From contig NC_088101.1 of the NCBI RefSeq assembly GCF_036370855.1, positions 39,230,544-39,294,543 on the forward strand: DNA of 64,000 nucleotides. Direction: 5' to 3'. The notes under the pieces are model-generated. The model was not told the origin of the DNA. It worked only from the letters and a program-made list of their open reading frames with translations, and searched no databases. Position 1 is the stretch's first letter, and every line of letters begins with the position of its first letter. Positions 54,301 through 64,000 of this stretch are shown in pieces. A program made the position numbers and the translations under genes. This stretch comes from Dromaius novaehollandiae (Eukaryota > Chordata > Aves > Casuariiformes > Dromaiidae).

Positions 54301-57300
54301 ATCACACTCCTTCCTGCGAACAAACACTTATTATTATCATTAGACTAAGATTCATAACTGAAATAAGATTCTCTTCTCCTGACACTACGAACAGAGTAAA
54401 CTCTGTGTTTAAACACACAGATTTACTGTGTGGATAACAACAGAGCCTTATTGGGTGTATCTCCCACCAGTTTGCCTGTGGCAGCCTGAATCTAAGGCTG
54501 GTCCAGCTACTTTCGCCTCTGCAGAACTTCCCTGTTAGTTCAAAAGAAAAAAAAAAAACAGAACAAAACAAGAAAACTTATAAAGGTTGTCATCGCTTCC
54601 GCAATTTCACTGGGATTTTAGGTCTGGAGTGAACAGCAGAGGCATTGTATAAACTAGCCACTGCTTCAGGGAAGGTGCCGGCCCAATATCTGTCCTTTTT
54701 GGGGAGGTTGCATCTGCCGCCTCCACTCCTTCACCACTCAGACCCAGCCACAAGCGCAAGGGCTGTTGATCAAAAGGTCAGCAACAAGCAGGAGGCGATG
54801 TTCCCCGTTCAGCTATGGGTGAATAGGTTAAAGATGCAGAAAGGAATGACTGTCAACAGCCACTGTACATCAGCTGAAGAGCCAAACAGCTGTCCTCCTA
54901 TCACGTCCCTACTCATACTGACATGGTGTGAATCAGCTAGCTATGTGGTCCTGCCTATTTAATAGCGAGTGTATTAAAAATAAAACATACCCAAGCTTAT
55001 TGGGTTAGGAACAGAGTTTGTAGCATCTACAAAGAGACTAACTGAGCAAACTAACATAGAAACACATCTTTTAAGCAAATCGCTGGAAAATGCTGCTCAC
55101 CTCGCGGGTAGCACAGGTTCTAGGTGAGGTGTTCCAGCCTGTTCTGAATGATCCAACTCCTAAAGGAATAAAAAGAGACAAGACATTTCATTAAACCTAA
55201 GAAACAAAAAGGATCTCGTTTAAATGATGCATTTCGTATTTTAAATTATATTCTACAGACAAGAAAAATGAGTTTCTGGAGTTCTGGGAACACAGTAAAA
55301 AAAAAAAATCATGTTTTGTTCTAGCATTTTAAAGTCTTGATGGACATGCACAGAGATGTAAATAACCTGGCTGACTACCTGAATCACAGCTTAAATTGTG
55401 CATTAGGCATGAGCCAGCCCTCTTTTCCTACTACATTAAAATTAGGGCCTAAAAGCCAAGTTCAGGCCAGACAAAAATGTACAATTTCACTGCCTGTAAG
55501 ATGCCAGTTTGGCTGCAAGTACATTATCAAATTTGATTTAACATTGACAGATGAAGCACTTAGCCTGGATCAGGCTTAGAGCAGAAAACATGATGTTGAT
55601 GCAACTCACACAGCAAATAACGTTAGCTGTGATTCAAGAAGGCATCTAAATATGTTTCCTAAGGATCTAACAGGTAAGACCTGGGGAATCTTGCTTCGAC
55701 AGATTAAGCAGTTACTGCTCCCAGTTGCCCATCCTGTCCCTGTCAGAGATTACTGTCCTGCAGCAGAGTCAGCGGAAGGAAACACGTGCCATGTCTGAAG
55801 GGCTCGGACCGCAGTAATGGATTAAGGAGTTACCATCCTTCTGCCTCCTGCAGTTCGTTTTCATCCCAGTGCCAGAGGGTACTGCCAGCTCAGTTGAACC
55901 AACGCAACTCTTTGTGGGACAGCTTAGTAAATCATATTGCTGAATCTGGGTTCGAAAATAACCTTGAACAAATAATTTTAAAAGGTCTGAACAGTCTCCT
56001 TTACTTAACTGGGGACACATGTGCTTGAAACTGGTGAAGAATTTCTCTTCTTTTTCCTCACCTAGAAAATACCTGAATGTATATTGTAGTAAAATTTTGA
56101 CCTTTGACTAAGTCCCTAAATGCACGTTCTTGATTAATAAAAAGAAAACAACCTGCCACTTTCAGATGGGGATATCATCCTATTACCTAAAATTTTCCTC
56201 TTCTGTGTGAAAAGGCACAATCATGCCTCAACTGCGGCCTGTGCTAAACAGCTTTTATGGTTGCCAGTTAATCACTTCCACAGAGAAACAGTCCTAGTTT
56301 TGGAAGCGCTGGTTTATGCAATACTTTATTATGAATTCATTCTCAATATTCACCACTTAACAACAGAAATAGGTTGAAATAACATATTCAATTTGGAGTT
56401 TATATTTAGAGGGGGAAACTCAAAATAGGTAACAGATTGTTGAAAGATTAGTGTATGAAGCCCCCGCATTAAAGGCTACTGATGGACGTAACAGCAAAAA
56501 GAAGTTTTAATCTTTGCAAAGATAGGATTTAAATGTTTCGCTGGGTCTGATGCAGTCTTTTCTAAGAAGGAAAAATGAGATCCTCTGAAGCTTACCCGAG
56601 ATCTTCCACACGTTTTTCACAACCGCCTGGATGATCACACAGTAAATGTTTCAGGGTTGTATTGTGTAACATGCTGTTTAGCGTCTTATATCTGGAAATT
56701 ATTTCTTCAGCATTATTGAGAAGAGATAAGACCTCTAATAAACAGCCTCTTCAATCACAATGGTTAAAAAACACTTTATCCTCTTAGCAGAGGTAGTCAC
56801 AAAGACATTTGTTGGCAGCTGTCCACCTAGCGAGGGTTTTTGATTTGATTCGATCTTGTTACTGCCTATGGTTTCCACAAGAATCTCTGCCATTCTTGCC
56901 AACACAGCTCTCTGCATTTGGAAATTCATTTGGCTATGCCACATTCTAGTTTATTTAGTAAATCTGTGTCAAAGGGCTTGCAGGATGCAGAACTATGATG
57001 TGTACCGTTACTATTTGCTCAGGAGTGAGGAGCAGAGCCCTCCTTTTTGAAACAGACTGTTCTGCTCAGGCTCTGACCAAACCAAGAGAAAACAACCGTG
57101 AGGGAAGAGCTCAAAAAAGCTGGCTGCCCTCCCCTTTCTGTCTACAGCACCATTTTCTTTTGATTTGAGATTAGCACAGATATAGCGAGGTGCCTTCTGT
57201 GTGAAGGTAAAAAAAAGTGTCTAAAGGACTTTGACAGGTTTTGACTATGTAAATCCTAGACTTCGAACCACTTTGCAGTGTTTTGAAAACTAAACCGTAG

Positions 57301-60300
57301 AACGCCATGGTTCCAGCCGCAAAGTACAGAAAACTGAAGACAGATGTGATCAAAGTTTAGTAAAATCAACAAAGTGCTTTTCAGAACTGAGAGCAGTTTA
57401 AATTATCTGATGAAATTAGAGGACACATTTAAAAGAGGCAAACCTTATATTTTTGAGTAGTCCCTTTCATCCTTTGGTCCTTCAAGTAACTTGCTTTACA
57501 AATGAGTGAGAGTCACAGGAGATTGTTAATCAAAGCAGACGAAGTTTTAACACAGGAAAACAGTTCTAACTTACCCCTTTTTTTACTTGACCACCATTGC
57601 TGGGTTTTCCCACTGTGATAGTAGAGGTGTTCCCAATTGGCTTTTCAGCAGGAAGTGGTGGAGGGCTATGTGGAATTTCATTTAAAGCTGTAAAAAAAGT
57701 TCCCAAACGAAAGCTTAATTAATAGTTTCTTTACAGGGACCAAAAACAGAAGAGAGAAAATCCACCTTGTTTTTGTGTGTCTATCACATTTTTGCGAACA
57801 CAGCTGCCTCAAAGCCTGGGCAGCCAATGGGCAGGATCACTCAAAGACTAGCAGGGGAAAAAAAAGGATGCAAAAGGAACACCCTCACTCTGAGGCTGAC
57901 CGTAGGACTACTTCCCCTTCTGCATAATGTACCTTCACTGAAATAACTTGCTGATGTCCTGCAAGTTAAGGGTTTCAGCTGCGATACTTGTTGCTAAAAT
58001 AGTGGAGGGGTAGCATGGTTTCTACCCCTGGGAATGTCAGACTCATCACTGGATACCCTGAAACACCATCACCATCTCTCAGCCACATTTCTAAACTGGC
58101 TCACTTTTTTCAGCTGTCAGCTCCTGGAATATCCTTTAGACTGGAAAACAGCTGAGGGTTATTTCAAGTAACCCTGAAAGATCAGGAGACTTGGATGGAA
58201 GAATCACCAGAAAGGTAAAAGCAGAAACAGAAACTGTTGCCTGCTAGAAAATTCAGGGCGAGAGAAAGAAGAGAGAGAGACAGGAGTACCCTGATAGTCC
58301 TAAAAGAGCTAAGCAAATTTAGGACATCAAAGAGGAAATGGTACCGCTTTTATTATGGAAGAGAGACGACCTCCTTAGTCTCAATAAAGAACACAAAAAA
58401 ATGTTAATTATCATATGAGATTTGCTTTAAATGCCTCTGCTATTGAAACCTGTGAAGCACATGGACCAGTTTTGCCAGCATATTTACCACTCAATTTGTC
58501 TTTACATGTTGGAACTTTGCCATCTATTTTACAGGGTATTTGTCTATCAAAATAATTCATTTCATACAACAAACTTCAGACACTTAAGGTCTTTCCGGCC
58601 TTGGAACTATGTAAAAACATGTATAGACACCCTCTACATTTACGGACTAATGACAAATATGAGGGGAAATTCCACCCAAATGAAAACTTTTGGTTGCTCA
58701 TTTCATGAAAAGAACTCTCATGAAAGAAAGAAACCCACAAGAAGATGAAGTACTGTTTGTTTTTAATACTTCAGTTGCCTTGCCATGATCTAAAAGGCTG
58801 GTGGGATTTTTTAAAATGGATCAATTCAAAGATAAGTCTCTCCCTCAGTCTTAAGGGCAAGTGTTGGCAATGACTGAGCACAGGAAGAAAAAAAAAAAAG
58901 GTAAAGTTCTTCCACTCTTCTAAACCAGCGTGATGAGAAGTAAAAACAATGCCCGCCAGTAGCTGCAAGAGAAATTTCCTGTTATTATACCTTACTGATA
59001 TATAATGAGCACTAGAGATTTACATAGATACCACTTCCAATCTTAATATATACACAGATGGCTTAATTTCTTTACCTTTACTCTTTATAAAAACAAAATT
59101 AAAAGCATTAAAGGAAGAAAGAAGCCTCAATAACCAGAAAGTAGGTGTTATTTTCAGTGATTTCTAAGTGTAAAAACTGAAGTGGAAGTTCAGTGCTGCC
59201 CTTGTAATCACAGCCCAGTAAAAGTGCTGATAGGGAACCACTAAAGCACTAGCTCAAATTCCCAAGCATCCAGGTCTGCCCCCTCTTTGATAGTGCTGGC
59301 TTTTTTGGTTTATTGGAGTTTTTCTTTTTGGTTTGCACTGGTCCTTATAGAACTAATCTCCCTCCAGTCCCAGGAATGCAAAAGACCCCTTGTACTGAGA
59401 CCACGTGGCTAAGGCCCACCTACAAGGCAAATCCTATTAAATCCACGTGTGGAGGTTACACCTTTGCCCAACTGTAGCTGTCTCATTTTTAAACTTGCAA
59501 CAGCTTACATTGCTACAGCAGCTCCTATCTGACAAAAGGCTATTCTGCTTACTTGTAACCTGCTCCTGTTCCTCCACATCCCATTAATCTTCCAGCCGCA
59601 GCCTCCTACAAAGCAGTCATTCACACCCCTCTGACAACTGCAGTTAAGTCCAGTATGACTGGCAGCCCCTTGCGGGAAGGTCAATCGCCACTAGAGAGCA
59701 GCAAGGGGCCAGTTTATCTACAAGTTCAAAAGAGAATCCAGTTAAGAAAAAGATAATAGTGAATTCGTCAGGTCATCTTTTTTTTTAAATGGAAATTACA
59801 AGGAAAGATTTCCTTTGTGGAGAATAATTGAGTCTCAGGTTCTTTATAGCGGTTCATAAACACATTTTTCCAATTGAAAAAGCTTTTTATTTATGCTCAG
59901 TTATTAACAGAAAGACTTTTCCTAACAGACTTATCTTCACTCTCCTCTGCATTTTTAATCATTTCCACTGCATTTCTCACATACACAAAGGAACAGAAAA
60001 CCTAGAATTTGAGCAGGGAGGGGAAAGGGAAATCTTCTGGAAACAATGAAAGAACGCCTTAGGAACAATACCACCAGGACATCTTGTTCCTACAAATTTG
60101 GCTCTACACATACTCAGTGTAGTGAAACATGAGTTTGAAAAATGAGTTTTAAGAGTTATCTTGTGACATTTTTCCTAAGCGTCAACGATAAAACATACAG
60201 CTAAACGTAAGCAACTATTTACTGAAGCATACAAACACCTCTCACGCCTCTCTGATAAATTCCTAGTCTGTGAAGCATTGTCAGTGTTATTTCTAAAGCT

Positions 60301-61193
60301 GTAGAGGATTGGAGGTGGAAGGCATTAGGGATAACTACCAGAAACTATAGTCAGGACCTTTACACTACAGTGAACACATAAGGTTTTTGCACGCAAGTTC
60401 TTGCATGCATTTTTCACTCCCTCAATTGCTACCAAGCATCCAAGTTCCTGCATGCCTTTTTTACTCCCTCACTTACTACCAAAACACTACTGCTTAAATA
60501 GCCAGAGATTTCAGACCCAACATTTCCCTTGACCCTTGTTAATACAAGCTGTGAAAGTTATGTTTACATCCTGATGAAGCAAAATGTGTGTTTGAAGCAA
60601 AGCTTAATACACTGATGTTGGCCCTCTGACAAGTGCGGGCCCTGCTCCCAGGAAGCACGGGAACAGCATTAAAACATCCTCAGCTGAAGTCAGAACATGA
60701 GTCAACTTGACTGAAGATACAGATCAACAATACAGCTGAGCTGACTAAACTAGCTCGCTTCTGCTCCCCCACGCTTCGGTGCTGGCCCTTAGATCTCCCC
60801 CACTGTATCCCCTCCGATGCCTACAAGCTCTGCAAGATTTAAGGAGCATCCAACTCAGTGCAAGGGAGGGTGCCCACAAAGTAGCTGGGAGGCAGGGAGA
60901 GGAACAGGACTCCCTTCTCCCCCCCCAGCCCTCAGACTGCCTCAACTGTCTTGTCAAACTGTGCCATGAGATGCCTTTGATAGCTACTATAGCTAGTTAG
61001 CACCAATTCGATTTGTAAATAGTAAATCCCAGTTAAAAGGATTTCCTAATACAAATTTCTCAGATGATTCAGGAGAAGAACTTACATTTCCCGGGTTTAG
61101 CTGGGATTCGGATAACAGTGGGTTTCCGGGCTAAAGCTGGTTGAACCGTCTGTTCCTTTGCAGGCTCACTTTTGGAGAGGAGCTGAAATGGAT
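42215..61193 (-). CDS. SH3D19: SH3D19, SH3-domain scaffold protein (3' part, 15 coding exons)
   Basis: SH3D19 (EEN-binding protein, Kryn) is a cytosolic adaptor with five SH3 domains that in mammals binds ADAM proteases, endophilin-type partners and SOS, linking endocytosis to ectodomain shedding. On the minus strand I can join 15 exons by phase, about 568 residues from a DPFQLL segment, near residue 230 of the human protein from memory, to TAA at 42217-42215. Order: proline-rich linker exons, a PPPPK/PPRPKPGHPLY exon, then SH3-1 (degenerate), SH3-2 (HAVVLHDFTA...GIFPASFVKVV), SH3-3 (CIARFEFIGDQKDELSFSEG), SH3-4 (EALHDFTAETKDDLSFKKGD) and SH3-5 (KALYNFHGENEDELSF...GIFPKNFVQIL). The N-terminal exons and promoter are outside the window on the right. 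The SH3-1 exon has a frame problem described separately. Confidence 0.95.
42332..43684 (-). other. SH3D19: SH3D19 intron
   Basis: Last intron, 1353 bp, donor GTAAGT and acceptor TCTCTTGCAG; pyrimidine-rich on the plus strand at 42700-43000, which creates a spurious 131-codon plus-strand frame. Confidence 0.85.
43685..43782 (-). CDS. SH3D19: SH3D19 exon, SH3-5 first half
   Basis: Acceptor GTCTGTATTCTGCAG; encodes RVETSQSQGGRKGKAKALYN then FHGENEDELSFR; donor GTAAGT. Phase 1 in, 0 out, matching both neighbours. ALYNF is the SH3 ALYDY motif. Confidence 0.92.
44692..44857 (-). CDS. SH3D19: SH3D19 exon, SH3-4 domain
   Basis: Encodes WCEALHDFTAETKDDLSFKK, then GDCIQILEQVDSEWYRGRLN and EKEGIFPAVFVRTFS; donor GTACAG. 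One full SH3 with ALHDF, WYRG and GIFP motifs. The upstream edge at GTAGAG is chosen because it keeps phase 0 with the small linker exon; other AG sites up to 44870 do not fit the frame. Confidence 0.9.
45413..45465 (-). CDS. SH3D19: SH3D19 small linker exon between SH3-3 and SH3-4
   Basis: 53 nt with acceptor TTGCTACACAG and donor GTAATA; encodes VGASLKNKMEVSSSLPQ. Position, phase (1 in, 0 out) and the SLP ending agree with the linker in the human protein as I recall it. Confidence 0.75.
45730..45917 (-). CDS. SH3D19: SH3D19 exon, SH3-3 domain
   Basis: Encodes GPRCIARFEFIGDQKDELSF, then SEGETIILKEYVNEEWAKGE, LRGTSGIFPLNFVEVIEDLP and ET; donor GTATGA, acceptor TTTGTACAG. A complete, well conserved SH3. 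Confidence 0.95.
45918..47637 (-). other. SH3D19: SH3D19 intron
   Basis: 1720 bp of AT-rich intron between linker exon and SH3-3; nothing else recognised. A plus-strand 199-codon frame (45630-46229) crosses the SH3-3 exon and is a shadow. Confidence 0.85.
47638..47696 (-). CDS. SH3D19: SH3D19 small linker exon between SH3-2 and SH3-3
   Basis: 59 nt with acceptor TTTTTCTTATTAG and donor GTGAGT; encodes IDVPEENNRKKILCSSHSI. Aligns with the human IDIPEG...CVSSHCVK linker as recalled, and its phases (0 in, 2 out) join both neighbours exactly. Confidence 0.88.
47697..50020 (-). other. SH3D19: SH3D19 intron
   Basis: 2324 bp, donor GTATGT. A GC-richer patch at about 49.1-49.7 kb has no supported exon. 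Confidence 0.85.
50021..50151 (-). CDS. SH3D19: SH3D19 exon, SH3-2 second part
   Basis: Encodes HADDLDLHSGDTVCLLEKID, then AEWYRGKCGNRTGIFPASFV and KVV; acceptor GTCTTACAG, donor GTATGT. Carries the acidic RT loop, WYRG and GIFP motifs. Confidence 0.95.
50468..50540 (-). CDS. SH3D19: SH3D19 exon, SH3-2 first part
   Basis: Encodes DSNNSPKVSDRNAPHAVVLH and DFTA; acceptor GTTGACAG, donor GTAAGT. APHAVVLHDF matches the start of the human second SH3. Confidence 0.93.
50541..51524 (-). other. SH3D19: SH3D19 intron
   Basis: 984 bp, donor GTAAGC; nothing else recognised. Confidence 0.8.
51525..51661 (-). CDS. SH3D19: SH3D19 exon, SH3-1 second part, frame problem
   Basis: The last 38 codons read clearly: VEQSDSNYLECQNGEEAGKV, then PLSHMKVLTSLAACLKSGQK, to donor GTAAGC. 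They match the human NNYLECQ...VHLSQMK region as recalled. Just upstream the expected K-x-GD-x-L motif is present (PGDSLL) but one base out of frame with the rest. If the exon begins after TTAAAG at 51661 it is 137 nt, one short of a multiple of three. If instead it begins after ATGAAG at 51671 it is 147 nt and open, but then encodes an unrelated RLKAWGQSA stretch. Neither acceptor has a normal pyrimidine tract: the upstream DNA is A-rich, with a run of ten A. SH3-1 is degenerate in mammals too. Confidence 0.75.
51835..51903 (-). CDS. SH3D19: SH3D19 exon, SH3-1 first part
   Basis: 69 nt, phase 0-0; encodes LPVPHGVAKENFLPRNHGEL and SCK; acceptor CCTCTGTTTCTGTTCAAG, donor GTAAAG. Human equivalent recalled as LSVPHGIANED...GELSCK. 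Confidence 0.92.
52171..52239 (-). CDS. SH3D19: SH3D19 additional 69-nt exon
   Basis: Acceptor TTTTCCTCCCAG and donor GTACCG frame 23 open codons, TVSPVPSVTEERFPVLQSIA and EHQ. Phase 0-0, so inclusion or skipping keeps the frame. In the human sequence I remember, KYM is followed directly by LSVPHG, so this exon may be a cassette or lost in that isoform. Confidence 0.7.
52784..52830. repeat. T run plus (CA)n microsatellite
   Basis: Fourteen T at 52784-52797 followed by CA repeats with one GA interruption at 52802-52830, in an SH3D19 intron. Confidence 0.93.
53036..53300 (-). CDS. SH3D19: SH3D19 proline-rich exon
   Basis: 265 nt, acceptor CCTATTTTTTAG, donor GTGAGA. Encodes PVDGRIIPARPPPPKGVPGR, a PPPPKLSA repeat, then a basic stretch RLGPRRAKSQ, and KNQDPALPPRPKPGHPLYKK with YM. 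The PPPPK and PPRPKP motifs are SH3-ligand type and may bind the protein's own or partner SH3 domains. Confidence 0.95.
53301..55100 (-). other. SH3D19: SH3D19 intron
   Basis: 1800 bp, donor GTGAGC; nothing else recognised apart from short A and T runs. Confidence 0.85.
55101..55159 (-). CDS. SH3D19: SH3D19 small exon ELDHSEQ...
   Basis: 59 nt, acceptor TTTATTCCTTTAG, donor GTGAGC; encodes ELDHSEQAGTPHLEPVLPA and the first two bases of Arg. Phase 0 in, 2 out, joining neighbours exactly. Confidence 0.88.
55160..57574 (-). other. SH3D19: SH3D19 intron
   Basis: 2415 bp of intron between the two linker exons; nothing else recognised. Confidence 0.85.
57575..57687 (-). CDS. SH3D19: SH3D19 exon with PPPLPAEKPIGN
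   Basis: 113 nt, acceptor CTTTTTTTACAG, donor GTAAGT. Encodes LNEIPHSPPPLPAEKPIGNT, then STITVGKPSNGGQVKKG. SPPPLPAEKPIGNT matches the human protein almost exactly from memory. Confidence 0.95.
57688..61085 (-). other. SH3D19: SH3D19 intron with a 47-bp tandem duplication
   Basis: 3398 bp, donor GTAAGT-type. Contains the duplicated segment at 60395-60482 and a CTCF-like motif at 59688-59701; no exon or gene otherwise. Confidence 0.8.
60395..60482. repeat. Tandem duplication, period 47 bp
   Basis: A 41-base block starting AAGTTC and ending CTACCAA occurs at 60395-60435 and again at 60442-60482 with a few mismatches, around the core TTTTTCACTCCCTCA / TTTTTTACTCCCTCA. Confidence 0.85.
61086..61193 (-). 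CDS. SH3D19: SH3D19 exon DPFQLL...PAKPGK (most upstream seen)
   Basis: 108 nt, acceptor GCATTTAG, donor GTAAGT. Encodes PFQLLSKSEPAKEQTVQPAL, then ARKPTVIRIPAKPGK. Very close to the human segment that precedes SPPPLPAEKPIGNT. Both neighbours' phases fit; the preceding exon is not found in the window. Confidence 0.95.
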
Positions 61194-64000
61194 CTAAATG
61201 CAAAAAAAAGAAAAAAAGAAAAGAAAGAGATAAATTAATATTTCTTTGCTTAACACAAATCTCACCAAGTATTGCTTTCATTACTAAGGATATTTGTATT
61301 TCATGCCTGAGGGAGTAATCAACAAAAATCTCAGTTTCCAGGGACAATAAACAACAGGCTGATGAAAAGAGAGTACTCAGCTCTCTCTTTTCTGTGCATC
61401 TGCATTCAAAGTTGTGTTAACATAAATATATTCCAGATGCCTTTTGAGATTATCCAAGTCACTGAACAAGAGCAACTGCATTGCTTGGTAGTAGGGAGCT
61501 GAAATCAGGATGGCTTTAGGGAAACACGCTCTAAAAGCAGTTGCTGTAATATGCAGGCATAACTGAACACATTGGCCAAAAAGTTTTAATCAATTAAATC
61601 TCGCCAAAGCTAAAAAGTCAGCACCACAGCAGATAAAATGCCTACAGAAAGAAAACAAAACAAAGCATTTAAACATTACACTGACTACAAAATATTTTTG
61701 CTGTAGAATAACTAATTCACCTTGAAGAGTGTGTGTAATTTTGCTGATTATAAACCTCAGATCAGGGGGAAGACTGGGAGTCCTCTTTGAGCTCTGCCCC
61801 TGTGGCTATCACTCATTCCTGTATAAGCCTGTCCAATCATTCAATCATTTTCCATCGGTAAGATAGGAGCAATGTTTTCTATGCTTTATGAATTTAAGCA
61901 CTGGTCTCTTATTAACAGGCACAGGAACATATGTGCATGTAGAAGGCAGCTGTAAAAATACATGTGCATAAATAAAATCCAAATCAATTAGTCCTTTCTT
62001 AAGCAGACCTTCGTGTCAAAGAGCAATACTTCATTTATACCTGTTCTATGTTATTAACAAATGTTACCCTTTTCTCTGAATGCTACCCTTTTCTCCAGCA
62101 TTACCAAAAAGTGCGGTAAAATGACAACATTTAAATGCATCAAAAATGTATAAGGTAGAAACTGGAGAAGCCCTCTGGCCAATAAATTCTCCATGACACA
62201 TATTCATAGTCCCAACAACGGAGTTTGATCTCCTCTGGTGGCCTTTTCAGATGTAGAGCTCAATGAGATGTTATTTATGGAGTGTCAGAATCACTCGGAG
62301 CATGCTGGGCATCTCTTTAAATTCTTCGGGGCTTTTAATAAGACATACCCCTTCCCAAAACTCCTACCACACTTTCTGAACAAAGTTGGAAGCCTGGTAT
62401 CTGGTACAATTCTACCTTTATGTTCAACACCTAGAAATAGCTTAAAAAAAAAAAAGAAGTACATAGCATGAAGTCATGATTTCTTACAGATAATTTTGGG
62501 TACTACAATATAATGCCTTTTATCAGTACATTTGAAATCTGAGTCTGGAAACGTAAGTTAGGTTTCAGAAAATTCGGAAGTGCATGAGTTTACTTATGAA
62601 CAATCTTATTAAGAGCCATTAAGAGTTTTTAATTAAAAAAACTTTGGGATTTGTTTGAAGAGGATGAAAAACTAGCATACTCAAGCTCTACAATTCAACC
62701 AAACCAGGCTCAGTTAAACTTCGGATGGAGAAAACGCAGTGTAATAAATAGCATCTGCATCATGGTGCAATGGACTGCTCTCCTGCAGGCGGATGACTTG
62801 CGGTCCCAGCTCTCCCAGCCTCTGCTGCGGCTCTTCCTTCCCGGGCACTTCTGGGCATGGCCAGAGCCACCCCTGCCCCAGCTACCTGGCCAAGCCTCCC
62901 AGTCAGAGACAACCCGCGGCAGGGCCTGGGCGTGCTCCCCCTAGCCCCTTGCTTAGGGCTCTGCTGGTGATGGGTATTAATTACCCACAGCCGCGGGGAC
63001 CGGGTCACGGTCCCTCTCAAAGCCAGGGCATCCACCCACCCACCATCTCCCAGATCTGCCGGGGTGCCTATCACACGTCAATCGTGAATCAAAGCGTATC
63101 GATTCTTGTCCACCTGCTATCCGAAAAAGCTTCGAGCACACACTTCCGGTGGCAAGCACCACGACCGGTCAGTGATCTGTCTACAGCTAAAGGCATACAA
63201 GACTACAGCTAAGGGCAAGCTCTGCTTACTGTCTGCACGCGAGGTGGCTCTGCCGTGTTGCGCCCAAAGACACTGGCGCATCTAGAAATTCGGCAAAGGC
63301 AGTCAACAGCAAGGGTAAAACTAACACCTCGTTTACGTTACGGATTACCGCTAGTCAGTAAAGGTAACACAGGTGTCTCTTCAGTGAGAGCTGTATCAGA
63401 GCATGGGTTTTGCCAGCAGACTCAAACATAGACCAGAACACGGCTGTAAGCACTCTGCCAGAATGGTAGTTACAGGAAACAGAAAAGCCTGCAGAGGTAA
63501 TTTTATTTTATTCCTTTATAGTTATGCCTCTTAACCTACCAGCTCTTTAGCCACTGCTAAAATTTGGATTATCTTTAAAAAAAAAAAAAAAAAAAGATGT
63601 ATCTGATTTTAAGTGTTAGGCTGATGTTCAGAATGGTTTTAGGGCAACTGAAGAAAACCCAAGCTTTCTACTCCTACGGAGGTAACACTCTTCCAGTTAT
63701 CTGGCAACCCTCTGCCCGATTCAAGGCGCGATCCAGACGAGGAAGCAAGGCTGTGGGCCTCAAAGCCGCGCAGGCCCATGGGGAATCCCGAGGGGAAGGG
63801 TAAGCACGGCAAAGGCGACCAGGGCTGCCCCGTGGCTGCTCGACACAGCAGGAGAGGAGGGAAGATGCCTGCACAAAAAGCACCTCTTGAGTCAGCGCTC
63901 TGCACGGAGGTGGAGAAAGTCCTGCATGAACGATAAGGAAATAATTTTCAAAAGCCTCCATCTTATAAAGGCATATCCATAATGAGATCGAATGGGACGG
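61194..64000 (-). other. SH3D19: SH3D19 upstream intron (part)
   Basis: No further exon recognised up to the window edge. GC-richer patches at about 62.76-63.25 and 63.70-63.93 kb hold only open frames without domains; they could include an alternative first exon but nothing in the sequence proves it. A 19-A run lies at 63577-63595. Confidence 0.6.
63577..63595. repeat. Poly(A) run, 19 A
   Basis: Uninterrupted adenine run. Confidence 0.95.

Noticed and set aside
62760-63250. GC-rich patch as an SH3D19 first exon or new gene
   Set aside because: No start context, splice site pair or conserved peptide that joins the next exon in phase.

Overview
The window is vertebrate nuclear DNA, almost certainly from a bird. 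The clearest sign is a long chicken-repeat-1 (CR1) LINE 3' end at about 12.94-13.48 kb, ending in the CR1-type ATTCT-rich tail, with older CR1 pieces near 28.4 and 30.2 kb. Coding DNA is split into small exons with GT-AG borders, and two or three promoters lie in GC- and CpG-rich islands. I recognise three genes: LRBA (minus strand, first coding exon only), RPS3A (plus strand, complete) and SH3D19 (minus strand, the 3' part). From memory this is the same order and orientation as human 4q31.3. Nothing looks bacterial or viral.

Layout. 1-4060 is the first large intron of LRBA, opening with a 10-bp-unit satellite cut by the window edge. 4061-4294 is the LRBA start-codon exon. A CpG-rich promoter block covers about 4.4-7.26 kb, with a likely non-coding exon 1 near 5.0-5.1 kb and clusters of transcription-factor-like motifs. 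7.3-31.2 kb is AT-rich intergenic DNA with CR1 copies and no gene I can support. 31.4-35.6 kb is RPS3A: six exons, 264 codons, a TOP-type start, two perfect TCTCGCGAGA promoter elements, and a box C/D snoRNA (SNORD73 type) in its last intron. 35.6-39.7 kb is the space between RPS3A and SH3D19, which point tail to tail; it holds a 20-bp perfect palindrome around a CArG box. 39.7-42.2 kb is the probable SH3D19 3' UTR. 42.2-61.2 kb carries 15 SH3D19 coding exons, rebuilt from reading frame and splice phase: a proline-rich middle region, then five SH3 domains to the stop. The rest of the window is upstream SH3D19 intron.

How the genes relate. LRBA and RPS3A are head to head about 26 kb apart; RPS3A and SH3D19 converge. 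The three proteins share no pathway: vesicle trafficking (LRBA), 40S ribosome (RPS3A), and SH3 scaffolding in endocytosis and ADAM shedding (SH3D19). The grouping is conserved synteny, not an operon.

Most notable observations: a likely one-base frameshift, or an unusual splice acceptor, in the SH3D19 exon for the first SH3 domain; an extra 69-nt frame-neutral SH3D19 exon that I do not recall in the human protein; the paired 20-bp-spaced TCTCGCGAGA elements before RPS3A; a cluster of MYB-type TAACGG sites and three tandem CAGGTG boxes in the LRBA island; and the CArG palindrome. I found no evidence of an undescribed biological system.
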